From: Kineosporia mesophila
GTDB taxonomy: Bacteria; Actinomycetota; Actinomycetes; Actinomycetales; Kineosporiaceae
Assembly (NCBI RefSeq): GCF_021129235.1
Contig: NZ_JAJOMA010000027.1
Location: 1 to 64,000 of the forward strand
Direction of reading: 5' to 3'
Length of the DNA: 64,000 nucleotides
Part shown: one piece after another, positions 50,244-60,026 of the stretch
How the letters are laid out: every line of letters starts with the position of its first letter
Numbering within the stretch: position 1 is the stretch's first letter
Notes under the pieces: model-generated
What the model was told of the DNA's origin: nothing
Databases searched by the model: none
The model's input: the letters and a program-made list of their open reading frames with translations, nothing else
Translations under genes and position numbers: made by a program

Positions 50244-52403
50244 TCAGCGGGCGAAGCGCTCCACCAGACGGGTCAGCTCGCGCGCGTTCTCATCCAGCGT
50301 GCGCGCGGCCTCCCGCGAACTGCCCACCGCCGTCAGGGTGCTCGCGACGGTGTCCTTGACCTCGCCGATACCGGCGCTGATCTGGGTACCGCCGGCCGTG
50401 ACCAGGTGCACGCTGCGGCTCATCTCCGAGGTCACCGAGCTCTGCTCCTCCACGGCACCGGCGATGGCCTCCTGGAAACTGCTGACCCGCTCGATGGCGT
50501 CGCCGATGGCCACGATGGCCGCCACCGCATCGTCGGTATCGGTCTTGATCGCGTTGACCCGCGTGGTGACGTCGACGGTGGCCTCGGCCGTCTGGCGCGC
50601 CAGTTCCTTGACCTCGTTGGCGACCACGGCGAAGCCCTTGCCGACCTCACCGGCCCGGGCCGCCTCGATCGTCGCGTTGAGCGCCAGCAGGTTGGTCTGG
50701 CCGGCGATCGCGTTGATCACCTCGATCACGTCGACGATCTGGGCACTGGAGTTACCCAGCCGGTTGATCACGGCGCGGGCCTGTTCGGTGCGCTGCACCG
50801 TCTCCTGGGCCACGGACGCGGCCTGGGTGGCGTTGCGCGCGATCTCACCGATGGCGGCGGACATCTCGTTGGAACCGGTCTCCATCGTGGCCATCGTGCG
50901 GGCCACGTCGTCGGCCTCGGTCGCGACGTGCGTGGTGCGGGCGGCGACCGCGTCGGCGGCCCCGGCCACCTCGTCCCCCACGCTCGTGACCTGATCGGCG
51001 GCCCGGGCCACCCCGGTGGCCGTGCGGGCCATGTCCGAGAGCAGGGAACGGATCTCGCCGACCGCCGTGTTGAGGGCCGCACTCATCGTGCCGATCTCGT
51101 CCGTACCCTCGGTGACCTGTACGTTCAGGTCCCGCCGGGCAACCTTGTCCAGGGCCGCGGTGAGGGTGTCCAGCCGCAGCACCGTGCGCCGCGCCCAGTA
51201 CCAGGCCAGGCCGCCACCGATGACGGTCAGCAGCACGGCCGCCAGGGCCAGGATCATCAGCATGCTGCTGCGGCCGTCGCTCAGAGCGTTACTGGCAGCG
51301 GCATAGTCGGGGTTGTACGTCTGCACCGCGATGGCCCATTTGTAGGGCGTGTAGTACATCACCCGTACCGTGCTGTCGGCCGCCGTGGCATTGTCCCGGC
51401 CGGGCAGCCTGTACTCGCCCGTCCACTCCTGGCCGTCCTCGAGTTTGGCTGCTGCGTCGACGATCTGCTGGACGTAGGGGGCGCCCGAGGCATCCACGAC
51501 CTCGAGCGGCTTGTCCCCGGCCGGGGCCGGCAGACCCGAGGCGATGATCCGCCCGCGGTCGGCGGTCTCGTTGCTGAAGATCGAGACTCCGCCGTGCTGG
51601 CCAATTTTCGTGGCCGCGATGCTCTCGGTCAGTTCATTGATCGCGTCGGCCTGCGGAACCCCGAAGAAGACCGCCCCGATCACGTCACCGTTCGCGTCCT
51701 TCAGCGGGTCGTAGGCCGTGACGTACCAGGTACCGACCACCTGGGCCACGCCACGATACGGCTTGCCGGCCTTGATGGCGGCGACCACGGCGTTCGGGCT
51801 GCCGTCGGCGCCCACCGACGGGATGTACGTGCCGATGGCCCGTCTGCCCTCGGCATTGGTCACATTCGTCGCGACGCGGAGCAGGTCACCGGCCTGGTTC
51901 ATCCGCTGGAAGATCGTGACGCTGCCGCCCACCTTCGCCGCGAGGGTGTCCACGACGGGGGTGGCCTTCTTCACGTTCCGGTTCTGGCCCAGCCAGGTGC
52001 CCTCGACGTTCACCCGCGGCAGCTGGACCGTGCCGGCCTTCTGGCTGACCTGGTTGACCGCGTTCCACGTCACCGTCGAGTCGCCGAGCTCGAGCCCGCC
52101 CTTCTCGGCGAGATCGGCCAGCGCCACGGTGTTCGCCCGGTTCACCCGGTCCTGCGTGGCCGCCCCCGCGTTGTTGACCAGCTGATAGACCTGCGACGTG
52201 AGACTGTCGAGCTCACTGTCGCGTTGATCGGCGATCGTCTCGTCGGCCTTGTTGCTGAAGACACCGCTCTGCCAGGCGGCGACCCCTCCCAGCACCCCGG
52301 CCGTCAGCACGATGCCTCCGACACCCAGCAACAACAGGGTGACCCGCAGGGTCACGGTGCGCGGCGGTCTTCTCACACTCTGCTCCTCGACCCGGAACAG
52401 CAC
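50244..52403 (-). CDS. Methyl-accepting chemotaxis protein with Cache sensor
   Basis: This 719-residue receptor has two membrane helices (about residues 18-45 and 385-405). Between them is a periplasmic Cache-type sensor ([49 protein letters not shown]). A HAMP domain follows ([26 protein letters not shown]) and a cytoplasmic coiled coil with the tip [41 protein letters not shown]. The sensor resembles those for organic acids or amino acids. It implies a motile organism with CheA/CheW elsewhere. The GTG start is uncertain because several GTGs lie before the first helix. Confidence 0.92.
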   Translation of the reverse strand: MLFRVEEQSVRRPPRTVTLRVTLLLLGVGGIVLTAGVLGGVAAWQSGVFSNKADETIADQRDSELDSLTSQVYQLVNNAGAATQDRVNRANTVALADLAEKGGLELGDSTVTWNAVNQVSQKAGTVQLPRVNVEGTWLGQNRNVKKATPVVDTLAAKVGGSVTIFQRMNQAGDLLRVATNVTNAEGRRAIGTYIPSVGADGSPNAVVAAIKAGKPYRGVAQVVGTWYVTAYDPLKDANGDVIGAVFFGVPQADAINELTESIAATKIGQHGGVSIFSNETADRGRIIASGLPAPAGDKPLEVVDASGAPYVQQIVDAAAKLEDGQEWTGEYRLPGRDNATAADSTVRVMYYTPYKWAIAVQTYNPDYAAASNALSDGRSSMLMILALAAVLLTVIGGGLAWYWARRTVLRLDTLTAALDKVARRDLNVQVTEGTDEIGTMSAALNTAVGEIRSLLSDMARTATGVARAADQVTSVGDEVAGAADAVAARTTHVATEADDVARTMATMETGSNEMSAAIGEIARNATQAASVAQETVQRTEQARAVINRLGNSSAQIVDVIEVINAIAGQTNLLALNATIEAARAGEVGKGFAVVANEVKELARQTAEATVDVTTRVNAIKTDTDDAVAAIVAIGDAIERVSSFQEAIAGAVEEQSSVTSEMSRSVHLVTAGGTQISAGIGEVKDTVASTLTAVGSSREAARTLDENARELTRLVERFAR

Positions 52404-52461
52404 CGACTGAAGCTCCGGGGGCGGGCAATCGTCACCGATCGGCGCAACACACCGCGGGCAG

Positions 52462-52947
52462 CTACCGATGCGACCCGGCCACCAGGTGCTCGAAGATCAC
52501 GTTGGTCTCGGTGAAACCGACCTCCCGCCGCGCGCTCAGGTTGCGCACCACGAAATCGCGCAGGGCGGCGGGTGACTCGACCGCGATGTGGACCTGGAAG
52601 TCGTTGGCCCCACCGAGGAAGAACACATTGAGGACGCCGTCGAGCGCCGCCATCTCCTGGGCGAAGGCCCCGATCCGGTGGCGGGACGGGGTGGTCAGGC
52701 GCACCGCCACCAGGGCCTGCAGCGAACGGCCCATCGCCTCGGGCGACAGCTCGGCGCGAAAACCCCGGATCACCCCCGCCTCCTGCAGACGGCGCACCCG
52801 CAACAGGCACGTGGACGGCGCGACCCCGACCCGCGCGGCCAGCGCGTTGTTCGGCAGACGGGCGTCCGCGACCAGCTCGGCGAGGATCTGGCGGTCGATC
52901 TCGTCGAGTTCGGCCGGGCCCTGACCGGATCGACGATTGTTCGCCAT
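52462..52947 (-). CDS. Lrp/AsnC family regulator, AldR-like
   Basis: This 161-residue Lrp-type protein has the [59 protein letters not shown], followed by a RAM ligand domain ([43 protein letters not shown]). It is divergent from alanine dehydrogenase, the same arrangement as AldR and ald in mycobacteria, so it is likely an alanine-responsive regulator of that gene. The 150-bp spacer holds candidate sites at 52972-52981 and 53003-53017. Confidence 0.9.
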   Translation of the reverse strand: MANNRRSGQGPAELDEIDRQILAELVADARLPNNALAARVGVAPSTCLLRVRRLQEAGVIRGFRAELSPEAMGRSLQALVAVRLTTPSRHRIGAFAQEMAALDGVLNVFFLGGANDFQVHIAVESPAALRDFVVRNLSARREVGFTETNVIFEHLVAGSHR

Positions 52948-52971
52948 GACAAGCCTTCCACCTGGGCGGAT

Positions 52972-53017
52972 ACGAATTCGTCAGCAGACTAACCGGTCAA
53001 AATCGAATATCCTTCGA
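52972..53017. promoter_or_regulatory. Candidate AldR-type binding sites
   Basis: The ald/Lrp spacer has a 10-bp palindrome ACGAATTCGT (52972-52981) and, 22 bases further on, TCGAA-TATCC-TTCGA (53003-53017). The stretch is clearly A/T-richer than surrounding DNA. Lrp proteins bind such spaced imperfect palindromes as octamers. Assignment is by position. Confidence 0.5.
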
Positions 53018-53097
53018 CGAAACAACCTGGAAACGGAATCATCACGCACTCTGCCGTCACGAGGCCGGACAGGCCCCTTCGTGACAAGGAGCGCAGC

Positions 53098-54213
53098 ATG
53101 CTGGTCGGTGTCCCCCAGGAGATCAAGAACCACGAGTACCGCGTGGCCATCACCCCCGCCGGGGTCCGCGAGCTGACGCTGCGGGGGCACGACGTGGTCA
53201 TCGAGCGCGGCGCCGGCATCGGCTCGGCCCTGCCGGACGCCGGCTACGAGGCGGCCGGGGCGAAGATCCTCGACACCGCCGAGGAGGTCTGGAGCGCCGC
53301 CGAACTCGTACTCAAGGTCAAGGAGCCGGTGGAGGCCGAGTACTCCCGGCTACAGTCCGGGCAGACCCTGTTCACCTACCTGCACCTGGCCGCGTCCCGT
53401 TCCTGCACCGACGCCCTGCTCACCGCCGGCACCACCGCCGTGGCCTACGAGACCGTGCAGACCGACGCCGGCGCCCTGCCCCTGCTGGCCCCGATGAGCG
53501 AGGTCGCGGGCCGTCTGGCCCCGCAGGCCGGTGCCCACCAGCTGATGCGCTCGGCCGGCGGCCGCGGTGTGCTGCTGGGTGGGGTGCCCGGTGTGCGCCC
53601 GGCCCGCGTGGTCGTGATCGGCGCGGGCATCTCCGGGATGAACGCCGCCACGATCGCCGCCGGGATGGGCGCCGAGGTGCAGCTGCTCGACCTGGACGTG
53701 GACCGGCTGCGCGCCGCCGACCAGGTCTTCGGCGGCCGTGTACGGACCATCGCCTCCTCGGCCTTCGAGATCGAGCAGGCCGCGCTGCAGGCCGACCTGG
53801 TGATCGGCGCGGTACTGGTGCCCGGTGCGAAGGCCCCCATCCTCATCTCCAACGACCTGGTGCGCCGGATGAAGCCAGGTGCCGTTCTCGTCGACATCTC
53901 CATCGACCAGGGCGGATGCTTCGAGGACTCGCGTCCCACCACGCACGCCGAGCCGGCCTACGCGGTGCACGACACGATCTTCTACTGCGTGGCCAACATG
54001 CCCGGCGCGGTGGCGAGCACCTCCACCCGCGCCCTCACCAACGTCACTCTGCCCTACGCGGTCGCGCTCGCCGACCGGGGCTGGAAGGACGCCCTGGCCG
54101 CCGACCGGGTGCTGGCCCGCGGCCTGAACACGCACGACGGCAAGGTGACGTACGCCCCCGTCGCCCGGGCCCACGGGCTTGAGTACACCGAGACGGCCTC
54201 TCTCCTGGGCTGA
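53098..54213 (+). CDS. ald: Alanine dehydrogenase
   Basis: This 371-residue NAD enzyme converts L-alanine to pyruvate and ammonia reversibly. It begins MLVGVPQEIKNHEYRVAITPAGV, with the substrate-binding Arg15. It has ELVLKVKEP with the conserved lysine, TYLHLA with the catalytic His near 97, the Rossmann element VVIGAGISGMNAATIAAGMGA, and DISIDQGGCFEDSRPTTH with the catalytic Asp. The sequence is complete and typical. AAGGAG precedes the ATG. Control by the divergent AldR-like regulator is likely. A strong terminator hairpin follows. Confidence 0.96.
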   Translation: MLVGVPQEIKNHEYRVAITPAGVRELTLRGHDVVIERGAGIGSALPDAGYEAAGAKILDTAEEVWSAAELVLKVKEPVEAEYSRLQSGQTLFTYLHLAASRSCTDALLTAGTTAVAYETVQTDAGALPLLAPMSEVAGRLAPQAGAHQLMRSAGGRGVLLGGVPGVRPARVVVIGAGISGMNAATIAAGMGAEVQLLDLDVDRLRAADQVFGGRVRTIASSAFEIEQAALQADLVIGAVLVPGAKAPILISNDLVRRMKPGAVLVDISIDQGGCFEDSRPTTHAEPAYAVHDTIFYCVANMPGAVASTSTRALTNVTLPYAVALADRGWKDALAADRVLARGLNTHDGKVTYAPVARAHGLEYTETASLLG

Positions 54214-54219
54214 TCCGTT

Positions 54220-54259
54220 CACGAGAGGCCCGCCGGACGATTCCGGCGGGCCTCTCGTG
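54220..54259 (+). terminator. 18-bp perfect stem-loop terminator of ald
   Basis: CACGAGAGGCCCGCCGGA pairs exactly with its complement across a 4-base loop, starting seven bases after the ald stop. No U-run follows; the stem alone is very stable. Confidence 0.92.
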
Positions 54260-54336
54260 CGTCGCTCCCCCACCCCACCGACGCGAGCTCGTACGCGTCC
54301 ACCATTGACGCACCGCCACCCGCAGGCAAGGATTAA

Positions 54337-54350
54337 TGACCGTACGGTCA
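54337..54350. promoter_or_regulatory. TetR-type operator TGACCGTACGGTCA
   Basis: This 14-bp perfect palindrome lies 40 bases before the first gene of the 2-oxoacid dehydrogenase operon, in an A/T-richer patch with GATTAA and GTATTT around it. TnACCGnnCGGTnA-like sites are a common TetR-family operator form. No TetR gene is adjacent, so the regulator must act from a distance. Confidence 0.65.
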
Positions 54351-54389
54351 GTATTTCGCGTCCGCATTCAAGGGTGAAGGTGGAACCGG

Positions 54390-55508
54390 GTGACTGAGGG
54401 TTGGCTGGGCCTGTTGCCGTCCGAGGGGCCGGTGCGGCTCATCGATGCCGCCGGCGTCGCGACCGGTGACGGCACGTACGAACTGCCCGATCACGAAACG
54501 CTCGTCGCGCTCTACCGGGCGATGGTCGTGGGCCGTCGGTTCGACGCCCAGGTCACGGCGCTGACGCGGCAGGGGCGCCTCGCGGTCTACCCCTCCTCGC
54601 GGGGTCAGGAGGCCTGCCAGGCCGGGACCGCGCTGGCGTTGCGCCCGCAGGACTGGCTGTTCCCGACCTACCGCGACTCGGTCGCGGTGGTCACCCGCGG
54701 GGTCGATCCGGTGGACGTGCTGGTCAACTTCCGCGGGGACTGGCACTGTGGGTACGACCCCTACGAGCACCGGGTCGCGCCGCAGTGCACCCCTCTGGCG
54801 ACGAACACGCTGCATGCGGTCGGAGTGGCGCACGCGGCCCGATTGCGACGTGAGGACGCGGTGGCGGTGGTGCTGCTGGGCGACGGGGCCACCAGCGAGG
54901 GAGACACGCACGAGGCGCTGAACTTCGCGGCCGTGTGGAAGGCGCCCGTGGTGTTCGTGGTGCAGAACAACGGGTATGCCATCAGCGTGCCACTGCACCG
55001 GCAGACCGCGGCTCCCTCCCTGGCGCACAAGGGTATTGGTTACGGCATCCCCTCGACCCTGGTTGACGGGAACGATGCGGCGGCGGTGCATGCGGCGGTC
55101 TCCGGCGCGATCGCCTCCGCCGCGGCCGGGGGTGGTCCTGCGCTGATCGAGGCCCTCACCTACCGGATCGAGGCGCACACCAACGCCGACGATGCCTCGC
55201 GGTACCGGCAGGACGACGAGGTGGCCGGCTGGCTGGAGCGCGACCCGGTCCGGCGGCTCGCCGTCTTTCTTTCTTCCTCAGGGGTTTTCGATGCGGCTGG
55301 GTTCGATGCCGAGGCCGAGGGTCTGGCTGCCGGATTGAGGACGCGGATGGGCACCGATGCACCGGTCTCACCGTCGCATCTGTTCGAGTACGTGTACGCG
55401 CGGCCGACGGCCGCGCTGGCCCGGCAGCGGGCAGACGCGCTGGACCTTCCGGTAGGGGGAGGGGCCACGATGGACGGACAAGAACCCGGCGGGAGGGGGA
55501 TCCGGTGA
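54390..55508 (+). CDS. 2-oxoacid dehydrogenase E1 alpha (branched-chain or pyruvate type)
   Basis: This 372-residue protein carries the thiamine diphosphate motif VVLLGDGATSEGDTHEALNFAAVWKAPVVFVVQNNGYAIS (GDG...NN). It has YPSSRGQEACQAG, TYRDSV and the phosphorylation-loop region YRIEAHTNADDASRYR found in E1 alpha. Together with E1 beta it decarboxylates a 2-oxoacid. The actinobacterial pattern fits the branched-chain (Bkd) type somewhat better than pyruvate, but the distinction is not secure. GTG start with GAAGGTGG upstream. First gene of a three-gene operon; its stop overlaps the next start by four bases. Confidence 0.9.
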   Translation: MTEGWLGLLPSEGPVRLIDAAGVATGDGTYELPDHETLVALYRAMVVGRRFDAQVTALTRQGRLAVYPSSRGQEACQAGTALALRPQDWLFPTYRDSVAVVTRGVDPVDVLVNFRGDWHCGYDPYEHRVAPQCTPLATNTLHAVGVAHAARLRREDAVAVVLLGDGATSEGDTHEALNFAAVWKAPVVFVVQNNGYAISVPLHRQTAAPSLAHKGIGYGIPSTLVDGNDAAAVHAAVSGAIASAAAGGGPALIEALTYRIEAHTNADDASRYRQDDEVAGWLERDPVRRLAVFLSSSGVFDAAGFDAEAEGLAAGLRTRMGTDAPVSPSHLFEYVYARPTAALARQRADALDLPVGGGATMDGQEPGGRGIR

Positions 55509-56542
55509 GTACCGTGACCGAACGCGCAGGCCAGGTGAATTCAGCGGTGCATCAGCCGGTCTCGCTGGCCGGGGCGCTGAACCGGGCACTCGGTGACGCG
55601 CTGGAGGCCGACGAGCGGGTGGTCGTGTTCGGGGAAGACGTCGGGCCGCTGGGCGGGGTGTTCCGGGTGACCGACGGCCTGGCCGCGCGGTTCGGGTCCG
55701 ACCGGGTCTGGGACTCGCCGCTGGCCGAGTCCGGCATCGTCGGCACCGCGATCGGCATGGCGATGAACGGGCTGCGCCCGGTGGTGGAGATGCAGTTCGA
55801 CGCCTTCGCCTACCCGGCCTTCGAGCAGATCACCAGCCATCTGGCCAAGATGCACAACCGCACCAGAGGCCGCGTCGGGTTACCGATCGTGGTGCGCATC
55901 CCGTACGGGGGCGGCATCGGTGGGGTGGAGCATCACTGCGACTCCTCCGAGGTCTACTACACGCACACCGCCGGGCTGCGCGTGGTCACGTGCGCCACGC
56001 CGTCCGACGGGTACCGCCTGCTGCGCCAGGCCGTCGACAGTCCCGATCCGGTGATCTTCCTGGAGCCGAAACGCCGCTACTGGAGCAAGGAGACGATCGA
56101 TCTCGCGGTGGAGGGCCCGGAGCTCCACCAGGCGCGGGTGGTGCGGCCGGGTACCGATGTCACGGTGATCGCGTACGGCGGCACGGTGGAGACCGCGCTG
56201 GAGGCCGCCCGGATCGGCCACGACGAGGGGTACGACCTGGAGGTGGTCGACCTGCGCAGCCTGAGCCCGTTCGACGACGAGACCGTCACGGCCAGCGTGC
56301 GGCGTACCGGCCGGGCCGTGGTCGTGCACGAGGCGGCGGGGTTCTGCGGGTACGGGGCCGAGGTGGCCGCGCGTCTCACCGAGCAGTGCTTCCATTCCCT
56401 CGCCGCCCCGATCCTGCGCGTCACGGGGTACGACATTCCTTATCCACCGCCCAAACTCGAGCACCAGCACCTGCCCGACGCCGATCGCGTCCTCGACGCG
56501 GTCAGCCGCCTGCAGTGGGAAGAGGGGCCCCGTCATGGCTGA
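55505..56542 (+). CDS. 2-oxoacid dehydrogenase E1 beta
   Basis: This 345-residue transketolase-like subunit has LGDALEADERVVVFGEDVGPLGGVFRVTDGL, DSPLAESGIVGTAIGMAMNGLRPVVEMQFDAFAYPAFEQITSHLAKM, and IPYGGGIGGVEHHCDSSEVYYTHTAGLRVV. The C-terminal domain (VIAYGGTVETALEAA, GYDIPYPPPKLEHQHLPDADRVLDAV) is also complete. It pairs with E1 alpha, with a GTGA overlap upstream, and overlaps the E2 gene by eight bases, so the three should be made in a fixed ratio. Confidence 0.93.
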   Translation: MSTVTERAGQVNSAVHQPVSLAGALNRALGDALEADERVVVFGEDVGPLGGVFRVTDGLAARFGSDRVWDSPLAESGIVGTAIGMAMNGLRPVVEMQFDAFAYPAFEQITSHLAKMHNRTRGRVGLPIVVRIPYGGGIGGVEHHCDSSEVYYTHTAGLRVVTCATPSDGYRLLRQAVDSPDPVIFLEPKRRYWSKETIDLAVEGPELHQARVVRPGTDVTVIAYGGTVETALEAARIGHDEGYDLEVVDLRSLSPFDDETVTASVRRTGRAVVVHEAAGFCGYGAEVAARLTEQCFHSLAAPILRVTGYDIPYPPPKLEHQHLPDADRVLDAVSRLQWEEGPRHG

Positions 56543-58070
56543 CTTCCTCCTGCCCGACCTGGGCGAGGGCCTGACCGAGGCCGAGATCGTGACCTGGCTG
56601 GTGGATGTCGGCGACGAGGTGAGCGTCGACCAGCCCGTCGTCGAGGTGGAGACCGCCAAGGCCTCGGTCGAGGTCCCGGTCCCCTTCGCCGGTGTCGTCA
56701 CGGTGTTGCACGCCGAGCCGGGCGACGTCCTGGCCGTCGGCACACCCCTCATCACCGTCGCCGAGACCCGGCACTGGGAGCCGTCCTTCGGTGGCCTGCG
56801 CGAGCCCGGCGTGGAGGTCGCCCCGCCGGAGACAGACGCTGCCGGCGGTGACGAGAACACCGGCAGCGGCAACGTCCTGGTCGGCTACGGCACCTCGGCC
56901 GAGGGAACCCCCACGCCCCGCCGCCGCAGACCCCTGCGTCGGCCGGGCACACAGACCACTGCCCCCGAAGCTGCCGCCGTCACCGGCGCGGGCACCCCCT
57001 CACCGGCTCCCCGCGCTCTTCCACCGGGCACGGAAACACACGCCCTGCGCGTCATCTCCCCGCTGGTCCGGCGCCTGGCCCGCGACGCCGGGATCGATCT
57101 GCGTCAGGTGAGCGGCAGCGGCCCCGGCGGCCTGATCCTGCGGGCCGACGTCGAGCAGACAGCCCGAACCCAGACCAACCAGCTTCCCGGGCCCGGCGAT
57201 GTACCGCACCCGGCCCCCACCACCGCGAAGGCCGCATCACCCGGCCCCGCATCACCCGGCCCGGCATCACCCGCACCCCTCTCGCCGGGAACTGGTTCCT
57301 CCGAAAGTCTCCGCACCGCAGCATCTCCGCGTCCCTCTTCCAGCCCCGCCTCCGCACCGTCCCCCGACCGCGGATTCGAGCGCATCGCCCTGACCGGGAT
57401 CCGGCGGATGGCTGCCGAGAAGCTCAGCCGGTCGCGGCGGGAGATTCCCGAGGCCACGATCTGGGTCGATGCCGATGCGACCGGGTTGCTCGAGGCCCGG
57501 GCCGTTCTCAACGGCTCATCTCATGGTTCGGCCCAGGGGCCGTCGGTCAGCATCGTCGCGTTGCTGACCCGGTTCACCGTGGCGGGGCTGCGGCGGTATC
57601 CGGAGCTGAATGCCACGGTCGAGGGTGGGGAGATCCATCGGCATCGGGCGGTGCATCTGGGGTTCGCGGCGCAGACGGATCGGGGTCTGGTGGTGCCGGT
57701 GGTCAAGGACGCGGATCTGCTCAGTACCCGGCAGCTGGCCGGGGCGATCGGCGCGATGGCGGAGAGAGCGCGGGAGGGGGTGCTCACGCCGGGTGATCTG
57801 AGCGGCGGGACGTTCACGGTCAACAACTACGGGGTGTTCGGCACCGATGGCGCGGCGGCGATCATCAATCATCCGGAGGCGGCGATCCTCGGGATCGGGC
57901 GGATCGTCGAGCGGCCCTGGGCCGTGGCTGGTCAGGTGGTGGCGCGGCAGGTCACGCAGCTGACGCTGAGCTTCGATCACCGGGTGTGCGACGGCGCGGT
58001 GGCGGGTGGTTTCCTGCGGTTCGTCGCCGACTGCGTGGAGAGGCCGGTGACAGCGCTGGGTGACCTCTGA
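56535..58070 (+). CDS. Dihydrolipoamide acyltransferase E2
   Basis: This 511-residue protein has one lipoyl domain (residues 1-78) with Lys42 in VEVETAKASVEVP. A long Pro/Ala linker follows, then a peripheral-subunit binding domain (RVISPLVRRLARDAGIDLRQVSGSGPGGLILRADVE, about residues 173-210), a second linker with PASPG repeats, and a catalytic domain from about 280. The catalytic domain ends with His482 and Asp486 in FDHRVCDG. It transfers the acyl group to CoA. No E3 (lipoamide dehydrogenase) gene follows, so E3 must be shared. The riboswitch for the next unit begins right after its stop. Confidence 0.93.
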   Translation: MADFLLPDLGEGLTEAEIVTWLVDVGDEVSVDQPVVEVETAKASVEVPVPFAGVVTVLHAEPGDVLAVGTPLITVAETRHWEPSFGGLREPGVEVAPPETDAAGGDENTGSGNVLVGYGTSAEGTPTPRRRRPLRRPGTQTTAPEAAAVTGAGTPSPAPRALPPGTETHALRVISPLVRRLARDAGIDLRQVSGSGPGGLILRADVEQTARTQTNQLPGPGDVPHPAPTTAKAASPGPASPGPASPAPLSPGTGSSESLRTAASPRPSSSPASAPSPDRGFERIALTGIRRMAAEKLSRSRREIPEATIWVDADATGLLEARAVLNGSSHGSAQGPSVSIVALLTRFTVAGLRRYPELNATVEGGEIHRHRAVHLGFAAQTDRGLVVPVVKDADLLSTRQLAGAIGAMAERAREGVLTPGDLSGGTFTVNNYGVFGTDGAAAIINHPEAAILGIGRIVERPWAVAGQVVARQVTQLTLSFDHRVCDGAVAGGFLRFVADCVERPVTALGDL

Positions 58071-58084
58071 GGTAGCGTGAGGAT

Positions 58085-58256
58085 GCCGTGGTGTTCGGGA
58101 ATTCCGGTGTGATACCGGAGCGGCCCTCGCCACTGTGATCGGGAAGCTGCCGGTTCGCACAGTCCGAATCGGGCGCCACTGGGTGGGACCGTCCTGACGG
58201 GACCGCCTGGGAAGGTTCGCCGGCAGCGCTTGACCCGAGAGCCAGGAGACCGGCCA
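58085..58256 (+). promoter_or_regulatory. Cobalamin riboswitch
   Basis: The region contains the conserved elements in order: GGAATTCCGGTGTGATACC, GCCACTGTGA near 58130, GGGCGCCACTGGG near 58170, CCTGGGAAGG near 58206, and the B12 box GAGAGCCAGGAGACC near 58238. This is the standard adenosylcobalamin-sensing aptamer. It lies 46 bases before the start of a solute-binding lipoprotein gene, so binding of the vitamin should hide that gene's ribosome binding site. Transporter expression would therefore rise when cobalamin is scarce. Confidence 0.95.
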
Positions 58257-58301
58257 CGGCACTTGTTTCGCAACCACGAGGTGCTGGAGGCGGTCTGTTC
58301 C

Positions 58302-59804
58302 ATGGACCATGCGCGTGTTCTGAAGACTTCGGCGATCGCTACGGCGTTCGTCCTCTCCCTGCTCCCCCTGGCCGCCTGCGGCAGCGATTCCGACGCTGCC
58401 GGTAGTGACGGGCCCCAGACCCTGCGGTACGCCTACGCGTTCACACCGGTCGCGGCGCTCTCCCCGTACAGCGACGACGCGGTGACCAGCTACGGCGTCG
58501 GCGCCACGGAGACCCTGGCCAAGCTCGACGCCTCCGGCAGCCCCGAGGCGTCGCTGGCCACGGGCTGGGAGCAGACCGACGCCAGGACCTGGGAGCTCAC
58601 GCTGCGCCCGGGCGTGACGTTCCAGGACGGCACCGCTATGGACGCCCAAGCCGTGGCCGGCTCCCTGACACACGCCACCGAGGCCGACCCGGCGCCGCGC
58701 TCGCTGTCGGGCACCGACCTGACCGTGACCGCCGACGGCGACACCAAGGTCACGATCGTCACCAAGACCGCCGACCCGGTGTTGATCCAGCGGCTGACCT
58801 CGCCCGAGCTGGCGATCCTCTCGGCGAAGGCGTACGCCGACCCGGCCTCGCCGTCCGTGGTCGGCACCGGAACCGGTCCGTACACGATCACGCAGCTGAA
58901 CGGCACGACCTCGGCCGACCTGACGGCGAACACGAGCTACTGGGGCGGGCAGCCCGCGCTGGCCGGTATCGAGCTGAGCTTCGTGGCGGACGGCGACCAG
59001 CGCGCGTCCGCGCTGCGGGCCGGTCAGACCGACGTGGCGCAGGCCGTCCCGGCCGACCAGCTGGAACCGATCGGCACCGATCACGTGCTGGCCGTCCCCC
59101 TGCCGCGCACCGTGTCGCTGCACCTGACGCAGAGCTCCACGGTGTTCAGCGACCCGGCCCAGCGCGAGGCCTCCCGCGCGGCCCTCGACGGCCTGGACCT
59201 GGCCGGCACCATCTACGCCGGTGCCGCCGACCCGGCCAAGGGGCTGTTCTCGTCCGTGTCCACCTGGGCCGACGACCGCCCGACGCCGGACTACCCGAAG
59301 GCCGCGACCCCGCAGAAGCAGAAGATCACCCTGGCCACGTTCTCCGACCGCCCGGAGCTCGCCGAGATCGCCACCGTCGTCGCCGACCAGTGGCGCAAGG
59401 CCGGGTTCGACGTCAAGACGGTCGTGCAGGAGTACAACCAGATGGAGAGCGACTACCTGGCCGGCACCTACGACGCCGTGATCATGAGCCGCTCGTACGG
59501 GCAGGACACCGCCGACCCGATCAGCTACCTGCAGGCCGACTTCAGCTGCGACGGCGGCTACAACATCAGCCGGTTCTGCGACAAGACCCTCGACGCGGAC
59601 CTGGCGAAGGCCGCCACCCAGACCGACGTGAACGCCCGCAACCAGGCCGCGGTCGCCGCCGAGCACGTGGTGCTGTCCGACGTCGCCGTCATCCCGCTGA
59701 TCCACGACCGCACCCAGTTCGGCCTGGCCGACGGGGTCTTGGGACTGGCCGGTGACCCCTGGGAGCGTGCGGTGATCACGGCGAAGACCACGATCAGCCA
59801 CTGA
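58302..59804 (+). CDS. ABC transporter solute-binding lipoprotein (SBP family 5), B12-controlled
   Basis: This 500-residue protein has a lipoprotein signal ending SLLPLAACGSDSD and a Dpp/Nik-type binding fold: ETLAKLDASGSPEASLATGWEQTDARTWELTLRPGVTFQDGTAMDAQAVAGSL is the typical opening, then TGPYTITQLN and a C-terminal QTDVNARNQAAVAAEHVVLSDVAVIPL. Family members bind peptides, nickel or other small solutes. The cobalamin riboswitch upstream points to cobalt or a corrinoid-related ligand. ATG 58302 follows GGAGG, and a longer frame would run through the riboswitch. The next gene encodes the permease. Confidence 0.92.
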   Translation: MDHARVLKTSAIATAFVLSLLPLAACGSDSDAAGSDGPQTLRYAYAFTPVAALSPYSDDAVTSYGVGATETLAKLDASGSPEASLATGWEQTDARTWELTLRPGVTFQDGTAMDAQAVAGSLTHATEADPAPRSLSGTDLTVTADGDTKVTIVTKTADPVLIQRLTSPELAILSAKAYADPASPSVVGTGTGPYTITQLNGTTSADLTANTSYWGGQPALAGIELSFVADGDQRASALRAGQTDVAQAVPADQLEPIGTDHVLAVPLPRTVSLHLTQSSTVFSDPAQREASRAALDGLDLAGTIYAGAADPAKGLFSSVSTWADDRPTPDYPKAATPQKQKITLATFSDRPELAEIATVVADQWRKAGFDVKTVVQEYNQMESDYLAGTYDAVIMSRSYGQDTADPISYLQADFSCDGGYNISRFCDKTLDADLAKAATQTDVNARNQAAVAAEHVVLSDVAVIPLIHDRTQFGLADGVLGLAGDPWERAVITAKTTISH

Positions 59805-59913
59805 TCGTCGCCCCATGAACGTGCCCGTCGTGTCCCCGCTCCTGCACGGTCCAGGGGCCCGGCGATGCGGCGGGCCGGGCCCGATGGCCGACCACGCCCG
59901 CCCCACCACCTCT

Positions 59914-59969
59914 TTCGTGGTCAGGCAGTCCCTCAGCACCCGTCCGGGGAAGGTCTGCATGATCACGAA
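59914..59969. repeat. REP-like element
   Basis: TTCGTGGTCAGGCAGTCC at the left and GGGGAAGGTCTGCATGATCAC at the right are imperfect inverted arms of the same family as 49160-49242. It lies in the gap between the binding-protein and permease genes, where it may weaken read-through into the permease. Confidence 0.7.
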
Positions 59970-60026
59970 TAAGGTCGGGCGCCACCGCACCCGCACCCGT
60001 GCTCGTCACGTCACCGGGACAGGCCG

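Noticed and set aside
50007-52514. Open frame of over 800 codons on the plus strand across the chemotaxis receptor gene
   Set aside because: It is a mirror of the receptor gene; its repetitive His/Gly/Arg composition reflects the coiled-coil codons on the other strand.
57516-59996. Open frame of over 800 codons on the minus strand across the E2 gene, the riboswitch and the binding-protein gene
   Set aside because: It runs antisense through two well-supported genes and the cobalamin aptamer. Its translation has no recognisable domain.
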